Shown here: positions 19,088 through 30,469 of the stretch, piece by piece
How positions within the stretch are numbered: position 1 is the first letter of the stretch
Layout of the letters: each line of letters opens with the position of its first letter
DNA from: Psococerastis gibbosa
Lineage: Eukaryota; Arthropoda; Insecta; Psocodea; Psocidae
Assembly: GCA_963971405.1 (NCBI GenBank)
Contig: OZ020485.1
Span: 16,430,001 to 16,494,000 of the forward strand
Length of the DNA stretch: 64,000 nt
Reading direction: 5' to 3'
The notes under the pieces: model-generated
What the model saw: only the letters and a program-made list of their open reading frames with translations
Database searches by the model: none
Told to the model about the DNA's origin: nothing
Position numbers and translations under genes: made by a program

Positions 19088-19256
19088 CAGCCTGATCGAG
19101 GCGATTATAATACCGGTATTTATTTATTCCCCTGGTATTAAAAATGTAAACAAGATTATTTTATAATGGAAAGTGCTATTCAAAATTTGTTTGTTTACAG
19201 TTATAATCCTAGGGTATTTATTTAACCCCGGTATTATAATCGCCTCGATCAGGCTG
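19088..19256. mobile_element. CAG-edged palindromic MITE, copy 1
   Basis: 169 bp with a near-perfect 29-bp terminal inverted repeat starting CAGCCTGATCGAGGCG and a long partial palindrome inside. CAG lies at both outer edges (19085-19087 and 19257-19259), either a 3-bp target duplication or part of the ends. No ORF. Confidence 0.85.
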
Positions 19257-19769
19257 CAGGAGTGTAATTTTTCAAATCGAGTTGTACCTTTTTAAAGTTG
19301 TTTTACCGTACATAATATGTACGGTAATAAATAATAATATATATATAGTAATATTATTATCTTCATTTGTACGCTGAGACTTGCTGTACGTTAATTTAGT
19401 GGCAAGACAATAATAAATAACAGATTGTTTATGATGCACACTTAATAGATGTCACCAAGACGAATAGAATGATTTAAAAAAACTTATTTGGTGAAAGAAG
19501 CCAAGTTACCCTAGTTTGCACTTCACACTTGCAAGATATAATAATGTAAAACTAGTAGTAACTAAGGTAACTTAATATTTGTTCCGCTAGCCATGTGTGT
19601 TTTAGGTGTGAAAAAGTAACGGTAAAATGAAATTAGCTTTGCCAGAAAAATAATTTAAAAAAGTTACATGAATATTACAACAGAGAATTTTAAATATTCC
19701 ATACGGATACCTTATATTTATTTAAATGCAGTTGGTTTTAACGGGCACTGAGGGGCGGGGGCGGGTAGG

Positions 19770-20060
19770 GGGGGGGGGGTCGGAAATGATTATATCCAAT
19801 GTAATATGTAACCACCAACACCCACCCCCGCCTGTTTTATGGCGCTACAGTGCAATAAAAACCACTCTGCTGAACACATTACAAAAGAATGGTTTAATAG
19901 CTGCGAAATTGAGGTGGTGCAAGTGTCTGTTTTTTGTTGATTTTTTGCTGCAAGTGACCTTTTGCTACAATTAAAGTTAATTGAACGTGTCTCTTGTTAT
20001 TCAATCAAGCAATTTTAGAGTTTTTTTAGGCTGCTGAGTCTCCTCTACTGACTGTTGTTT
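19770..20060 (+). repeat. Old dispersed repeat, pair with 4430-4740
   Basis: Shares GGTCGGAAATG...GTAATATG and a later GGCTGCTGAGTCTCC-type segment with the copy near 4.4 kb. Preceded by an 11-G run. Confidence 0.4.
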
Positions 20061-20239
20061 CATCTATAGTCTCTGTAGCTCTCACTGGCGTAGCCAGAAG
20101 TCAAAGAATAATGGCCAAATTTTCACTAAAGGTGCCTGAAAGATGTCTGGCCTGAAATGTTTTATTCAGCCAAAGAACGCGAGAATTCTGACGTCAGTGC
20201 AAAATACCATCCAAAAATTTCGAGCGGTGTGAAAGGCCT

Positions 20240-20575
20240 TATTGTCTGGACATGTAAAGTAGTGGTACGGACTCTTGACTTTCACCCGAAAGGTTGTTGG
20301 TTCAAGCCCAACTCTAAGCTGTCAAGCAGGCGGACCCGGGCCTTCCTAGTTGAGTGTAAGAGAGGGCTTTATAAAATACAATGTAATAAATGTATATTTC
20401 CATTAAAAGTTAAGTTACAATAATTATAATATGTTGCTGGGCTCAGCCCGTGTGCAGCATAAATTTGAAAAAGGCCTAATCTAACATTCAGTAAGTAAGT
20501 CAGTAAGTAACCCTAACTTCGCTAGGTTGGCTTAATAATAGAACAAAAAGTCTTTATTTATTTATTTATTCAGGT
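20240..20575 (+). mobile_element. tRNA-derived SINE, family 1, split by an insertion
   Basis: The head (GACATGTAAAGTAGTGG, GAAAGGTTGTTGGTTCAAG) and tail (CCCTAACTTCGCTAGGTTGG) are separated by about 138 bp of foreign sequence at 20372-20509. That insert ends AGTAAGTAAGTCAGTAAGTA, like a LINE 3' tail. Confidence 0.8.
20372..20509 (+). mobile_element. Short LINE 3' tail inserted in a SINE
   Basis: Contains TGTTGCTGGGCTCAGCCCG, CAGCATAAATTTGAAAAAGG and the GTAAGTAAG tail. It interrupts the SINE between GCTTTATA and CCCTAACT. Confidence 0.65.
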
Positions 20576-21630
20576 GGGGCCTCAGCGTCACCTTGAAAAA
20601 TTCCACTTACGGCGCTGGGCATTGTAATACTCAGTAGACAGTAATAATACAGTAAATATTGAATATTTACCGTACATTTCAATTTTTGCAATTATTAAGA
20701 GTGATGAAAATGCGTGTACAAATGGGTAGCTATGTTGCTTAAAGCTGTTCAAACCATTTTCTGCCGCTCTGGGCCAGGGTCTGCCCCAGTCTCTTCCGTA
20801 AAGACGCCACTGGGCCTCAGCACGTGTTACAGTACGATAGGTACAAGTAATACTAATTGGATTGCAGACACATTAATTTGTTTTTTTCTTCTGCTACTTT
20901 GGAGAAAATTGGCAAGATTCCTCTTTCTTCCCCCTCACCATCTGACCTTTTTCTCTTTTGTTCTCAATGAAAAACACAGTAAAGTGACCTATTTTCAATT
21001 CCTTGATACTGAAACCTTTTTTTTCTGGCTGTAGGTGCTTTGAACAGACCTGTTTCGTACAGGAAAGTGCTAAAGCTAACCAATTAGATCACATGGCCTT
21101 TAATTTATGTATTGACCTTTATGAGAAAAATGAAGTCATAAAATAAAAGTCAATTCTGTCACAGAGAACAACTGGGATAACAATCATACATATACGAGTA
21201 CGTCAGTAAAGGACGATTCCAGCAGTAGCAGGTATAAACACTGAAATAGAAAGTATGGCACAAGTTGCACCTGCAGTACAGTATACTATTGTGGGTACAA
21301 TAGCTGAAAAAACTCGGGTACTCACCAACATAGAAAGACAAGAAGACATTTCAGTCAACAAAGACATCAATTAACTATGAACAGCAGAAAGGCTTACCTG
21401 TAATAATAAAAGATAAACGACATTAAGCATTATTTCCTTCGTTGTGTTGAATTAATATCCTACCAGCCAATTTTGACCACAATAGGTTACAGTTAGAGAT
21501 TTGGTTGTCGCAATTTTGAAATTGACATTTAGAAATTACTCTTGAGTTGTTTTTATTTGTTCTTCTAAGTTTCAGATGCCTAAGGGAGGAAAGGTGCCGC
21601 CTTCAACTTCAATGACTGATGAATTGATGA
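20576..21630. other. No recognised gene
   Basis: Short unrecognised open frames only. On the minus strand two good donor sites occur near 21315 (TTG|GTGAGTA) and 21396 (CAG|GTAAGC), but without a supported coding exon I do not call a gene. Confidence 0.3.
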
Positions 21631-21634
21631 ACGG

Positions 21635-21710
21635 TATAGAACTCCAATTTTCCGAAAGAGGTCCAGTCCGAATTGTTTCGGATAATTGGAGTTCTTCAAC
21701 GCTTTAACAA
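21635..21710. mobile_element. Pogo/Tigger-type terminal repeat remnant
   Basis: GAACTCCAATTTTCCGAAAG and GTTTCGGATAATTGGAGTTC form inverted repeats, as in pogo-like element ends. No transposase was found beside it. Confidence 0.4.
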
Positions 21711-22639
21711 ACCTTTTCTAACTATCGTACATTTTTGAGGTTATCGTATGATACAATGTCAAAAGCAGCTACTAAATCGAAACTCATGAGGGAGCCATTG
21801 TGATGGATAACTTGACTCTCAGACAAATTTGTCATCGGAGGAAATGAATAGTTGGTGCAAAACCACACAGTCTACTTCAGAATATTTCTATGAGCTGGCG
21901 AAGGGAAACCTTTACACCTGCGTGCGGTAAACTTAACGCCAAGCTCAGAAATCTTCGGAAGTTCACTCTGTGGATTTGCTAAAATTTCTCAGCGATTCAC
22001 CGGCATGAAATTTGTCCGTGTGTACTGGACCTACTCGGAGGATGTTCTTCCAATAATTCACCTCCGGGGAAGGAACAATATCATTGCTTATCGATTAGGC
22101 TCTCGGAATGTGTGGAAAATTCAAAAGGGATCAACGTGCAAAATTCATTGAAGTATAAATTATAGAGGCTTAAAAAGAACGACCACCCCCACCCCCATAT
22201 ATAGAGCGGTTGGAGAGGCTCTCTTAGGCCGTCCTGAAGGATTTATGGCCCGCAACATAACTCAGCAGGCTCCCTTAAAAAGAATTTTACAACTCTAGAT
22301 TCCTGTTCAGGGTTAAAGTCTCTCTTCGTGATGAGATACTCCTTTTTATTATCTGATAGTTACGGCTTAAGCCTGTAGAAATGTCTGCATTCAATTCTTA
22401 TATAATTAGGCTATGCAACTACAGACTACTAGTATGTCTATAATTATGTTTCCTGTGCCACAGGTACGTGAGTACTCTTAGGGCTGTTACCACCAGGCAC
22501 AAACTTCCAGAAAACTTTCTGCGTCCAAACCTTCAAAGGCTAAACTTACCAATCTGCTACAGAATTGAAATGAACTCAAGTAAAAATATTCAAAGTGAAA
22601 TTATGTTTGCTGTCGATATGACCAAGTTAGGGGTGAGCT

Positions 22640-22900
22640 GCGATAAATAACAAAAAACCACCAGATATGATGGCTAGCTGCGAGTTCAGGTGTAACGAAT
22701 GAGCGGTCCTCGACCAAGCAGCGGCATAACCGGTGTGTGGTGGCAAGTCAGTGGCTTGTCTATAAAAAGCCACTGTAGCCCGAGGATGACTATGTGAATA
22801 GAATAGTTGCCGCCACTTAATAACCAGCTACTAAAACGGCACTCGTTTGTCCTGGGGTTGGGGGTTGCAGAAGGCAACACGAAACCAATGCATCACAATC
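22640..22900. mobile_element. Probable LINE-derived segment
   Basis: TCCTGGGGTTGGGGGTTGCA with GAAGGCAACACGAAACC has the same layout as a block at 18240-18325. No reading frame is recognisable. It lies 100 bp before a LINE C-terminal relic in the same orientation. Confidence 0.35.
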
Positions 22901-22997
22901 CTCTATTACAGTCATCATGACTAAGTTCATTCGATACATACTTGTCTTCCTTTTTGAGAGTCCAAAGTACGATTTCTAAGCGTTTACCCTTGTTGCA

Positions 22998-23260
22998 TCC
23001 ATATCCACTAGGAGGGCACGCTGGATCGGACACCTACTTCGGCATGATAACTTATAGTCAGCTGCCTCATTGAAGGGACAATAGAAGGCGTAAATCGACG
23101 GGGACGGCCACGAAACGAATATCTCCAACAAGTTAAAAATGATTTGGGGATAACGTCCCATGTGGAACTGAAGAGGGCATGTCAAAAATCGCGGAGACTG
23201 GAGACATCGCTGCAATATGTTGCTGCCAACCAGCCATCATCCGGCTGTAACTTGAAGAGA
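22998..23260 (+). pseudogene. LINE C-terminal relic
   Basis: Plus strand: RRARWIGHLLRHDNL, then after a frame change IEGTIEG, RRGRPRNEYLQQVKNDLG and HVELKRACQKSRRLETS. Conserved LINE tail, frameshifted. Confidence 0.8.
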
Positions 23261-23869
23261 GACAATCGTCATTATGATCGTAAATCTTCGATAGAAGAAG
23301 AAGGACCAACCTCAGGCCAAAAGTTAGATAGGTACTCGTGATTTTTTTTTTTTTTTTATTGTCAAGGCACGATACTGCATGATGGTTTACGGCGGTGGCA
23401 ATGGCGGCTATGAGCTTCTTTGGAGATTTTCCTTCATATTTGGGCATCCTACAGTAACAGTTCCATCTATTCGTTGACTGAACTGAATCCTGGCTGCTGT
23501 TATAATGGATGGCAGTGATGGTAGCTTTTAATTAAAATTCGCGGATTCACGTTATCTGCAGTATACAAGTATTCTTATACAGCAGCACGAGTATAGACGA
23601 ATATTCTACGTACCAGTATTATAACAAGAAAACCCGCCGGGTAGAAAACGAAATCCAAACCACAAGAAACAACAGAAAGTTTATATGCAAAGCACATTAG
23701 TTTGGTTCAAAACAGACGGCTTCAGGGCTCCTTCACATTTTACACTACATTTCTACCCTTTTATTTGTACGAATGCATGAATTTTAAGAGCTAATTTTAA
23801 CTTTTGAGCTGAGTCTACTTTTAAACCTCCATAAGGGATGAGCTGTTCACAGGTTTCTGATTTTTTTTT

Positions 23870-24262
23870 TTTTTTTGCTAATAGTGCCTCTAGCGTACCG
23901 TACTTTACAATGTCTAATACTCGCTGCTTAACATTTACCTGTTTCACACAACGTCACATTTTTCCGGAAACATCAACCTAGCGGATAATAATATAAAGCG
24001 AGCCAATCAGGGACCGGAATGCACCGCTCCCCCCTCCCCTACTCTCAGTATAAACATTAGTGCAGGTAGGGGCTAAGCTGAACACGATTTTGTGTCTTTT
24101 TTCGCTACTGGTGCCCTTAACGCAGTTTTCAATGTCTAATACTTGCTCCTTTACATATTTATCTGTTTCACGCAACGTCACATTTTTCCGGAAACATGGC
24201 TAAATCAACCTAGCCACCGCCTTCCCCCTCCTCTTGGTATAAACGTTAGTGTAGACAGATCC
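23870..24262 (-). repeat. Tandem pair of a promoter-like/exon-like module
   Basis: Two copies, 23877-24066 and 24103-24262, about 225 bp apart, share GTTTCACACAACGTCACATT (minus-strand start of a short frame) and TTTTTCCGGAAACAT. On the minus strand copy 1 has GATTGG and TTTATATTA before ATG, and a frame VKQRVLDIVKYGTLEALLA. Copy 2 reads VKEQVLDIENCVKG. The family is unknown. Confidence 0.45.
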
Positions 24263-24269
24263 CCTGCCC

Positions 24270-24390
24270 AAACCAACGCTTTTAGAAGTCCACGTTGACC
24301 ACAGATGTTGACGAATCGTTTCAAATCACGCTTTCAGATCGACCACGACACGTCAGCCCGGATTCTAATGCTTCATCATCAATCTAGGGG
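24270..24390 (+). mobile_element. Penelope-like terminal repeat, short copy
   Basis: AGAAGTCCACGTTGACCACA, GACGAATCGTTTC, CGCTTTCAGATCGACCACG and GGATTCTAATGCTTCATCA match the copies at 5265, 6240 and 8170. Confidence 0.5.
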
Positions 24391-24675
24391 AATTGAGAAC
24401 GTACAGTAGGTACGCTTTACAAAGCTTTCTCTTTAACCGAGGTTGAGTTAGCTAAGATCTTGGATTGTGGTAGTGGGATCAACCTAAGAAGGCCCTGTCG
24501 GGGGCAAACGTTAAAACGTAAAAATGCTGCAATTTATGATCATTCATTTCTATTGTACGTTGTTTTCGTAACCCTGTGTACTGGTTCCTCCCTACCTGGC
24601 TATCTCAGATGCATCTCTACTACAATCCACGATGCTAATACTCTATACTCTATGTCTATAGAAAGACTCAGAAAC

Positions 24676-24768
24676 ACCTGCTTTACATGCTCTTGAAAGC
24701 ATGGGCAGAAAATATTAATAAAGACTCGAACCAACAAGCTTTCGGATGAGTGCCTGTCAGACCACTAC
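24676..24768 (-). mobile_element. tRNA-derived SINE, family 1, 5' fragment
   Basis: CCTGCTTTACATGCTC, GACTCGAACCAACAAGC and TTTCGGATGAG are the complement of the SINE head and body. The 3' half is missing. Confidence 0.65.
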
Positions 24769-24770
24769 TA

Positions 24771-24902
24771 GTACTAACCGACTACGATAGTTTATTGGCA
24801 CTTGGAACATCTTTGTTTATTCGAAAACATTCGCAAGCGGAACACCGAATTTATTCGATTTGTAAGTGTTCCAAGTGCCATCCTATCGCGGTCGGATAGT
24901 AC
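24771..24902. mobile_element. Small palindromic MITE
   Basis: The ends are inverted: CCGACTACGATAG..GGCACTTGGAACA on the left and TGTTCCAAGTGCC..CTATCGCGGTCGG on the right, extending into GTACTA/TAGTAC flanks. About 118 bp core, no ORF. Confidence 0.75.
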
Positions 24903-25269
24903 AGGATAAACTACAGTAACTGACATTATTTCTCAGCTAACTATTCGAGCACTTTTTTACTACGTTCCGTTCCATTCTGTTCTGATTGAGATAGCCCTAT
25001 GCGTGTCACAATGTAAAGAAACACGGAGGTTCATAAGCTAACCATTCTGGACTTTCACAGTATCAACCTCTAAACAGTAGCGTGGCTAACTTTACACAAT
25101 ATCAAATTATGATAATCGAAGGATACCCATTAAAATTGAGTCGCCCTTTTAACTAGCAAAGGCAATGTATATTCTGTGATATATTATGTTGTTTACATAC
25201 AGTAGTTTGTAGTGAGTTTATAAACTATCACCAGCCATTGTCACATAGTTGGCAAACTCTCACTGAGAA

Positions 25270-25750
25270 GGTGTTTGTACATCTGTAAAGTTAGAGAAGC
25301 GTCGCACGTGCTTCTGTTTCTTGGATATGTACTTTGTATAACTTATTGTAGCGTCAAGAGCAGTCGTTAGATACAGCAAAATAAGTGGGAACTAGTGTAG
25401 CTCAGTCAGTTTAATGTGCCTAGATTTGGCGCCTGAATGCAGAATGTTCGAAACCTGTATAGTAAAGGCATCATCATGTGCTCCTGATTCTTGGATGTGT
25501 ATTTTGTTTAACTTATGATGTGGTATGGTGACAAAAGCAGTCATTTGATCGCAAAACATATTGGAATTATACTTTGTATATTATTTTATTTATTGTATAT
25601 AACTAATACATTGTATAACTTATAATTGTAGCATCAAGAGCAGTCGTTAGATATAGCAAAATAAGTGGGAACTAGTGCAGTTCAGTCAATAATATGCCAA
25701 TATTTTCGCCTGATTCCAGAGGGTTCGAACCCTGTAAAAGTGTAAAGTAA
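25270..25750 (+). mobile_element. tRNA-like SINE, family 3, two tandem copies
   Basis: CAAGAGCAGTCGTTAGATA, then CAGCAAAATAAGTGGGAACT occurs near 25350 and again near 25630. Each is followed by a tRNA-like GTGTAGCTCAGTCAG...GTTCGAAACC or its variant with GGTTCGAACCC. Confidence 0.6.
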
Positions 25751-25779
25751 AGGCCCCATATTAGGTTAGGTTGTCAAGA

Positions 25780-25972
25780 CATGTAGAGTAGTGGTACAGA
25801 CTCCGATTTTCACCCGAAAGGTTGTTGGTTCGAGTCCCAAACTTGATACATTTTCATGGCCATGCTTCGGAGGGCATGTACAGCAGGCGGTCCCGTGTCT
25901 TCCTAGTTGAGTGTAAGAGAGGGCTTCACAGCCCTAACTCCGCTAGGTTGACTTAGTAATAGAACAAACAGT
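25780..25972 (+). mobile_element. tRNA-derived SINE, family 1
   Basis: Nearly complete: GACATGTAGAGTAGTGGTAC, GGTTGTTGGTTCGAGTCCC, CTTCGGAGGGCATG, CCCTAACTCCGCTAGG and AGTAATAGAACAAAC. Confidence 0.9.
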
Positions 25973-26009
25973 GAATATTAATTTATTTATTCATATTTAC
26001 TTCTGTGTA

Positions 26010-26805
26010 ACATTCAAGATAATGGAGAAAACACGTTTTGAGGTCCCAGGAACCCAAAAAAGTGGTTTTTACGAAATGTCTGTCTGTCTGTTCATCGATT
26101 TCCGGGCAAACTACTCGGTGGGTTTGTGTGAAATTGGACATGTAGGTTCACAAAAATCATACCTCGGGACCATTTTTTTTATTTTGGGCTAACTCAATTT
26201 GGGGGGTTTTATTCTCAAAAAAACTCCAAAAAAACGTCTAAAAAAATTATTTCTCAAAAACGGCTCCAACAATTTCTTTTAAATTCACATATATTCTAGT
26301 CGTTATTAATGTTGATAAAATGCGGGGGTCGCTTACTCCTTGATAGTTTGCTTCTGGGGGTTAAAAAATAAAAATAACTTAATTTTAATGAAAAATGACT
26401 AAAAAATAATTTTTCTGCGAAACCTTTCTATCGATGATTTTTACCTTCAGGCATGTTTTAGGTGTTAAATTGAGTAACGAAACCGGACAGTTTGCTTTCC
26501 CAAAAAACTATTTGGTTTTGTGCAAAAAAAATTTTGTTGAAAAAATGAAAGCAAATTCACGCTGAAATGCATTGCGTGCCCTGCCATTATTGCTGTGTAG
26601 TTATGTGTTAGTCTGTCCTATCTAGAATTTACGTCACCTCCAGTGACGTCAGGTGAACGACCCCCCCCCCCCCGTGATATCCGAAATTTAACCATAGGAA
26701 AATTATTTACCATGAAATTAATCATTTTCTCTCCCTACTAATTCATAAATTGGAAAGCTTGTTCGAGTAAACTCGGACCGGTTCTCATTATTATTAGTAT
26801 TATAG
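26010..26805 (+). mobile_element. Dispersed repeat G, long copy
   Basis: About 0.8 kb. Begins near GTTTTGAGGTCCCAGGAACC, then TACGAAATGTCTGTCTGTC, GGGCAAACTACTCGGTGGG, GTTTTAGGTGTTAAATTGAG and a 12-C run near 26660, and ends CTCGGACCGGTTCTC. The inverted copy at 48830-49810 matches over its full length. I do not recognise the class. Confidence 0.7.
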
Positions 26806-26809
26806 TATA

Positions 26810-27637
26810 TTTATAAATATACTTCTTCGATGCAGGGGAGTACCGGCCGAAGAAGAAGAAAAACAATTTATATACAATATATTGTATAGCAGGGACTATG
26901 AAATAGTTTAGAAACTCAAATTGTTGTGTTGTGCGGATATTCAGTTAAAATAATTGCAAGGCATGATAAATTCGGATTGAAAAAGAAAGAAGAAAGAAAA
27001 GGAGACTACAGTTAGTCTTTCAGGAGTAGATATCGTGCTCGAATATTATTGTAAAAGAAAATAAAGAATCACAAAAAAGCGCAAGCATTGACAGAATAAA
27101 TTCTTTAAACAATAGAGAACATTCAGTTGGAATTGTCTGTTCCAATGTCCGACGTAGAAACTCACTAAGGGACATAGTACTTTATATAAAAGTAAAATAA
27201 GCTTCTTACTTGTATTTTATGACGGGATTGTCTGACCCTTGGCATTTAAGTAGGTTGTCATTTGTCAGCAAGGTTTTTCGAGAGTTCTCTGCTGTGTTTT
27301 TAAGCTATTATTTACCGAACTGCCATGTCACAGTACAATAATACAATACTGAAAATTATATTGAACAAATTTGAACAATACTCTATCATACAAGTGTAAA
27401 TTAGGGTATCATTGGTTTTTATTAAAACGTGAATTCATCATCGTTGGATTCGTCTTTATGAGATATACAGTAATAATAATAAGAAGAATAATTCGTGTAT
27501 TTTTTTCTAATTGGTTTCACATATGGTAAGTAGAAGAATGTTGAAGTGTCCCCTCATGCCAGCAGCGAGCGAGGGTAGCCTCAATACCTATACCGAAAAT
27601 TACTTCTTTTACTAGCTACGGACTACGAACTAATTTA
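26810..27637. other. No recognised feature
   Basis: AT-rich sequence with short simple runs only. Confidence 0.4.
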
Positions 27638-27644
27638 TACTATC

Positions 27645-27919
27645 CAGGCGCAGATCTACGGGGGGGGGGCTATTAGGGGCTATAGTCCCCCATTAGGTTC
27701 CTCAAAATGCGTAAAACCCCACTATTTCAGTCTTATTTTTCACAAATTTTCTCCCGGGGGCGACCCTCGGGCCCCCCTTGTGCTCGATTGTATTAATTAC
27801 CTACAATATAGAACCCTTATTGCTCAGAAAAAGCGTAAAACCCCAATATTTCAACCCTATTAAAAAAAATCTTATTTAATCTTAGCTCCCTCCTTGGTCT
27901 CTTTCTAGATCCGCGCCTC
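27645..27919. mobile_element. hAT-like MITE with exact 8-bp target duplication
   Basis: 275 bp. Ends CAGGCGCAGATCTA and TAGATCCGCGCCTC (inverted), with a 9-10 G run inside the left end. Flanked by ATACTATC at 27637-27644 and again at 27920-27927. Confidence 0.85.
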
Positions 27920-27967
27920 ATACTATCCTAACTATACCTAAAAATAATTTAAACTGTACTTATATAT

Positions 27968-28425
27968 ATATGAAATGAAATGAAATGAAATGAAATGAAA
28001 TGAAAATACGACTTTATTGTAAACAAAACAAAAGGCGAACAATAAGACTATAAAGTCTTGTTTTCATGCTAACCTTAAAAACCAGAAAAAAAAACATTGT
28101 GAACTATTATAACTTAATTAAAATTAAATAGAGAAGAAGGAAACAGAGGAGTAGTAAAAAAGAAGGATAAAAGATACAGGGGGGGGGGGGAAATCTATTG
28201 TCGTCACCATTACAGGACCGGAGAGAGTCTAAGCGTTATCCAAGATATACTGTTTAATTATTTTCTCAAAGCTACTGAGTGAATTAGCTGCCCTGATCTC
28301 CAATGGTAGGCGGTTCCAGTGACGAATCGAGTATAATACCGTAGATAATATGTATATATAATAAAATAAAAATATATTATAAAACTGGCACCACAAGCTA
28401 GCTACTATTGTACTATACATTCTAA
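27968..28425 (-). pseudogene. LINE 3' end with C-terminal coding relic
   Basis: The minus strand reads SIRHWNRLPLEIRAANSLSS, then FEKIIKQYIL, the classic WNxLPxxIR...SLxxFKxxLKxYL end of a non-LTR reverse transcriptase ORF. A 3' UTR follows with ACAATAAAGTCGTATTTTCA and a five-fold TTTCA microsatellite (plus-strand ATGAA repeat, 27970-28010). Contains a 10-G run near 28180. Confidence 0.8.
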
Positions 28426-28559
28426 ATCTGTAGAGCTGAATAGTCTAGAAAAATGCTAAAGCAATTTGTCCATAATCTTATACATTAGATCGATTTGGTG
28501 AACTTCATGAAAAGAAACTAAATATTTAGTAAAATAAACTTTAGAAAGGAGGAGAAAAG

Positions 28560-28960
28560 GCAAAGCTGACTGTAGAAGAGATGACTTGCGAAAATGGAAA
28601 AAGCATCGTCTGCCTACGAGTAGTAGTAGGAGTATGGAGAAGTAAACTAAATTAGCGTAGACACGTAGACAATGGTGCAAAAACAACGGACGTGGTGCAA
28701 AAACTAAGCTGGTGGGGACATGTGCAGAGGAGAGAGGCATCAGCGCTAATACGCAGAGATGGTGAGATGATGGTACCTGGACGCCGAGCACGTGGACGCC
28801 CAAGCTCACCCAGGAGAGGAAAATTATAAGCGACCTGCAAAAGAAACCGGGCTCACAAGGGAGGACGGGCAAGACAGAACCGTCTGGAAACGCCGCAGCT
28901 CTGCCGCCGACCCTCCATGAGGAAATGGCGCGGAAAAAGTAAAAGGTAAGTAAGTGATAG
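28560..28960 (+). pseudogene. LINE C-terminal relic
   Basis: Plus strand: LSWWGHVQRREASALIRRDG, VPGRRARGRP, then after a frame change KETGLTREDGQDRTVWKRRS, SAADPP and stop. Strong match to the end of an endonuclease/reverse transcriptase ORF, with a GTAAGTAAGT tail after it. Confidence 0.85.
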
Positions 28961-29985
28961 AGAAATTAATGGCTTTACCAACCCTAAAATTACTTAAGTC
29001 AAGATTGATATGCAGAACCGGTAGATGTATACCGCTCAGAGACCTGGAACTTTACCGAAAAAAAGTGAAGCTACGCCAACAAACTGCAAGTATTGGAAAG
29101 GCAGATAATAAGGAGAAATTATGAACCCCTGTACGAAAACAGAGCGTGGCCTATCTTCGTTAGAAGAGACACTACAAGAAGAAAAAGAAGACGCTAAAAA
29201 ACAAGCAAACCACAGTCAAAAGGGATAAGGGACGAACGGAAGTGAAAACAACTTTGAGATGTTGTGGGCAGCAATAACATAACCGGCAGCCGCATTTTTC
29301 TCTGCCCATTGGCGGAGCGTGGGATAATTGCGAGTGTGTTGCTTGCAAATATTTAGGTAAGTTTACAAAAATGAAAACACGCATCATTTTATAATTATAG
29401 CATGTCTTATCTTCTTATAAATTTGAAAGCAAAAAAGAAAACAATTGAATTCTAACGTGACAAGATTCTTAATTTTCTTAGACTGCGTTGATAACATCAT
29501 GCTCATACAATCTTATTTGCTCGCGGCTTCTTATAGACGTTGACGAAGCTCTTAATACTATACAATCTAATGTTTTGTTGAGTGTAATGCGGCATTGCAC
29601 GCCTTACATGCACGCCCCACCACTGCCTCTACCGGTGATGGCAAGGCACCCGTTAAGGTTATAAGGCTTGTGTCCATTAGATCCATTTTTCCTTTCACAT
29701 CGGGCCTCGACCTCCAGGTTGGCTAGTGCCGAGAGCTATAAGTCTTCAGACAAAATATGATCTATTGGAAGTATGGACGTTGGACGAAGATCTATGGGCT
29801 GGCTCGTACAAACAGAAATCAATCTTCCGTCCAATTTGCGAAAATCTTATCAGCTTGTCTGCGAGGTTTTCGCAATATTTCAAATCTTTCCCCCGAAATT
29901 ATTCACTCTAACTTGTCACTGAGTTCTCCCCTTTCTTAAAGCATTTTATCTTGAAGTCCTGAGATCTCTTTCATAAATGAAGAAG
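28961..29985. other. No recognised gene
   Basis: Short unassigned open stretches. Nothing with splice sites or a known motif. Confidence 0.35.
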
Positions 29986-29989
29986 ATAG

Positions 29990-30240
29990 CCTCGTCGGAA
30001 AGTTAAGGGAAAGATCTCGCTATAAGTTATATCCGGATAAGGGAGTTGTGAAACAACTGGACAGAGATTTACAGTATGTCTGTTACCATCTAGACAAACA
30101 CGATGCCCCGGAAAGGAATAGATCGTGGGTTCGAGTCCCGTTCTGTGCAAATTTTTTTTGATACTCTTTCCGGATTTAATATTCATAGGAGCTCATTGTG
30201 AATAAAAGTATCTTCGTAAACTTTTACGTCATATAAATTC
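29990..30240 (+). mobile_element. Degraded tRNA-like SINE, family 2 type
   Basis: GATGCCCCGGAAAGGAATAG, ATCGTGGGTTCGAGTCCCG and TTTTTTTTGATACTCTTTCC match the tRNA-like half and tail start of SINE family 2. The 5' flank is diverged. Confidence 0.55.
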
Positions 30241-30243
30241 GTA

Positions 30244-30412
30244 TGCATGGACGGATACAGGGGTAGCTGCCCCCCCCCCCTAAAAAAAAGAAAAATTAGG
30301 AAACCCATTGTAAGATATTTATTACGCTCTAATTAATTGATATTACATATCTTTGTTAAATTTTGAACCTCTACTACCCCTTCCCCACAAAAATGGGCTG
30401 GAGCCGTCCCTG
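30244..30412. mobile_element. hAT-like MITE (CATGGACGG type)
   Basis: Ends CATGGACGGATACAGGGG and GGCTGGAGCCGTCCCTG are inverted, with a C run after the left end. The same element occurs at 37350-37555 and truncated at 36215-36250. Confidence 0.65.
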
Positions 30413-30469
30413 ATGGTATGGTTGACGTGAAACTTTACTGAGTTATTATTATTCACAATGAGTGACACT

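Noticed and set aside
20083..20810. hAT-type element bounded by CACTGGCGTAGCCAG and GACGCCACTGGG
   Set aside because: The two ends do not match beyond a few bases and a SINE lies between them; pairing is unsupported.
21159..21341. Minus-strand cysteine-rich 60-codon frame as a small secreted peptide
   Set aside because: No convincing signal peptide, the donors nearby do not fit a frame, and composition follows AT-rich background.
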